A stretch of 6,334 bases of DNA from contig JAAEZW010000118.1 of assembly GCA_018222665.1 (NCBI GenBank), positions 1-6,334 of the forward strand, given 5' to 3'. Each line of letters starts with the position of its first letter. The stretch's first letter is position 1. This stretch comes from Paracoccaceae bacterium. GTDB taxonomy: Bacteria; Pseudomonadota; Alphaproteobacteria; Rhodobacterales; Rhodobacteraceae. The notes beneath the pieces are model-generated. The model was not told where the DNA came from. It worked only from the letters and a program-made list of their open reading frames with translations, and did not search any database. A program made the position numbers and the translations under genes. Below, one piece after another: positions 5,882 through 6,334 of this stretch.

Positions 5882-6334
5882 CTATGTATGCGTTGGAACC
5901 ACGATACCGGATGCATCAAATGGCGCAATTGATTTGATATAAGCGGCCACCTGATCGCCCGAACGAATTTCATACACATCTTCTGACACTGGATGAACAG
6001 ATATGTCACGCACGTCATTTTCGTGAAACTGAATGGCCATCGTATCCACAGTGGGATCAAAATCTGTAATCACGATCGGTTCATCGCCCACATCTGTATA
6101 AACAAACATGTCAGCCCCATCGCCGCCTGTCATGACATCGGCGCCATAGCTATGGATGCTGTCGTCTCCTTCCCCGCCATTTAGGTAATCACGTTCCAAA
6201 TCCGTGACGATCAACACGCCATCCCCCGCGCCCCCCCATTAGGGAGTCATGACCTGTTCCAACTGACAATAGTTCGGGAGCATCTATGGGCTGCGCAGAC
6301 TCTTCCAATTCGGGGGCGTCAGGCTCGAACTCTT
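5882..6334 (-). pseudogene. RTX calcium-binding protein, C-terminal part, frameshifted (start outside window)
   Basis: Two minus-strand frames together make one RTX-like protein. The upstream part (6334 to about 6238) reads EFEPDAPELEE, then DAPELLSVGTGHDSLMGG. The downstream part (to TAG at 5882-5884) reads AGDGVLIV, then LNGGEGDDSI, MTGGDGADMFVY and VITDFDPTVDTM. The two join at a run of seven G (complement of 6231-6237). An eighth G would give an unbroken GHDSLM-GGAGDGVLI, two consecutive RTX nonapeptides. As written, the upstream frame ends at TGA (6189-6191), and the downstream frame has a TAA just before the run, with only a TTG at 6217 as a possible start (111 residues). RTX nonapeptides bind calcium, and such proteins are usually exported by type I secretion; the C-terminal domain ending GIVVPTHT would hold any signal. 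The DAPEL motif occurs twice upstream. Whether this is a true pseudogene, a phase-variable gene or a base-count error cannot be told here. Confidence 0.78.

Noticed and set aside
5839..6060. Minus-strand frame of 73 codons overlapping the RTX gene end.
   Set aside because: It overlaps the RTX reading frame, which has clear family motifs, and shows no motif itself.

Overview
The window looks like a piece of an alphaproteobacterial chromosome, most likely from the Rhodobacterales (Roseobacter group). The evidence is the type of each protein: a DUF2794-family protein, a GabD and PNPase of alphaproteobacterial character, and a short RTX protein with a C-terminal domain of the kind seen in marine Rhodobacterales. 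This assignment rests on remembered family sequences, not on a search. There are no tRNA or rRNA genes, insertion sequences, CRISPR arrays or integrase genes.

Layout. (1) Positions 2-298, plus strand: the 3' part of a DUF2794 gene, whose start lies outside the window. (2) 473-1270, minus strand: an alpha/beta hydrolase resembling arylformamidase, convergent with the DUF2794 gene. (3) 1347-2822, plus strand: gabD, succinate-semialdehyde dehydrogenase, divergent from the hydrolase across a 76-bp gap that must hold both promoters. (4) 2823-3125: a gene-free stretch with two hairpins after gabD and a strong bidirectional terminator separating gabD from pnp. (5) 3126-5264 (pnp) and 5486-5755 (rpsO), both minus strand: the conserved rpsO-pnp pair, separated by 221 bp that hold a strong rpsO terminator and a hairpin-rich pnp leader. 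(6) 5882-6334, minus strand: the C-terminal part of an RTX calcium-binding protein gene, broken by a frameshift at a run of seven G and running off the window end.

Most of the window is housekeeping. GabD feeds succinate semialdehyde (from GABA or related compounds) into the TCA cycle. S15 is a primary 16S rRNA-binding ribosomal protein and PNPase is a 3'-5' exoribonuclease; in other bacteria both regulate their own mRNAs, and the leaders here have foldable segments that could serve this purpose. I see no convincing new multi-gene system. The points most worth a second look are the frameshifted RTX gene at a G homopolymer, the possible alternative pairing over the pnp ribosome-binding site, the unusual residues at the GabD coenzyme site, and the RTX gene lying where truB is often found.
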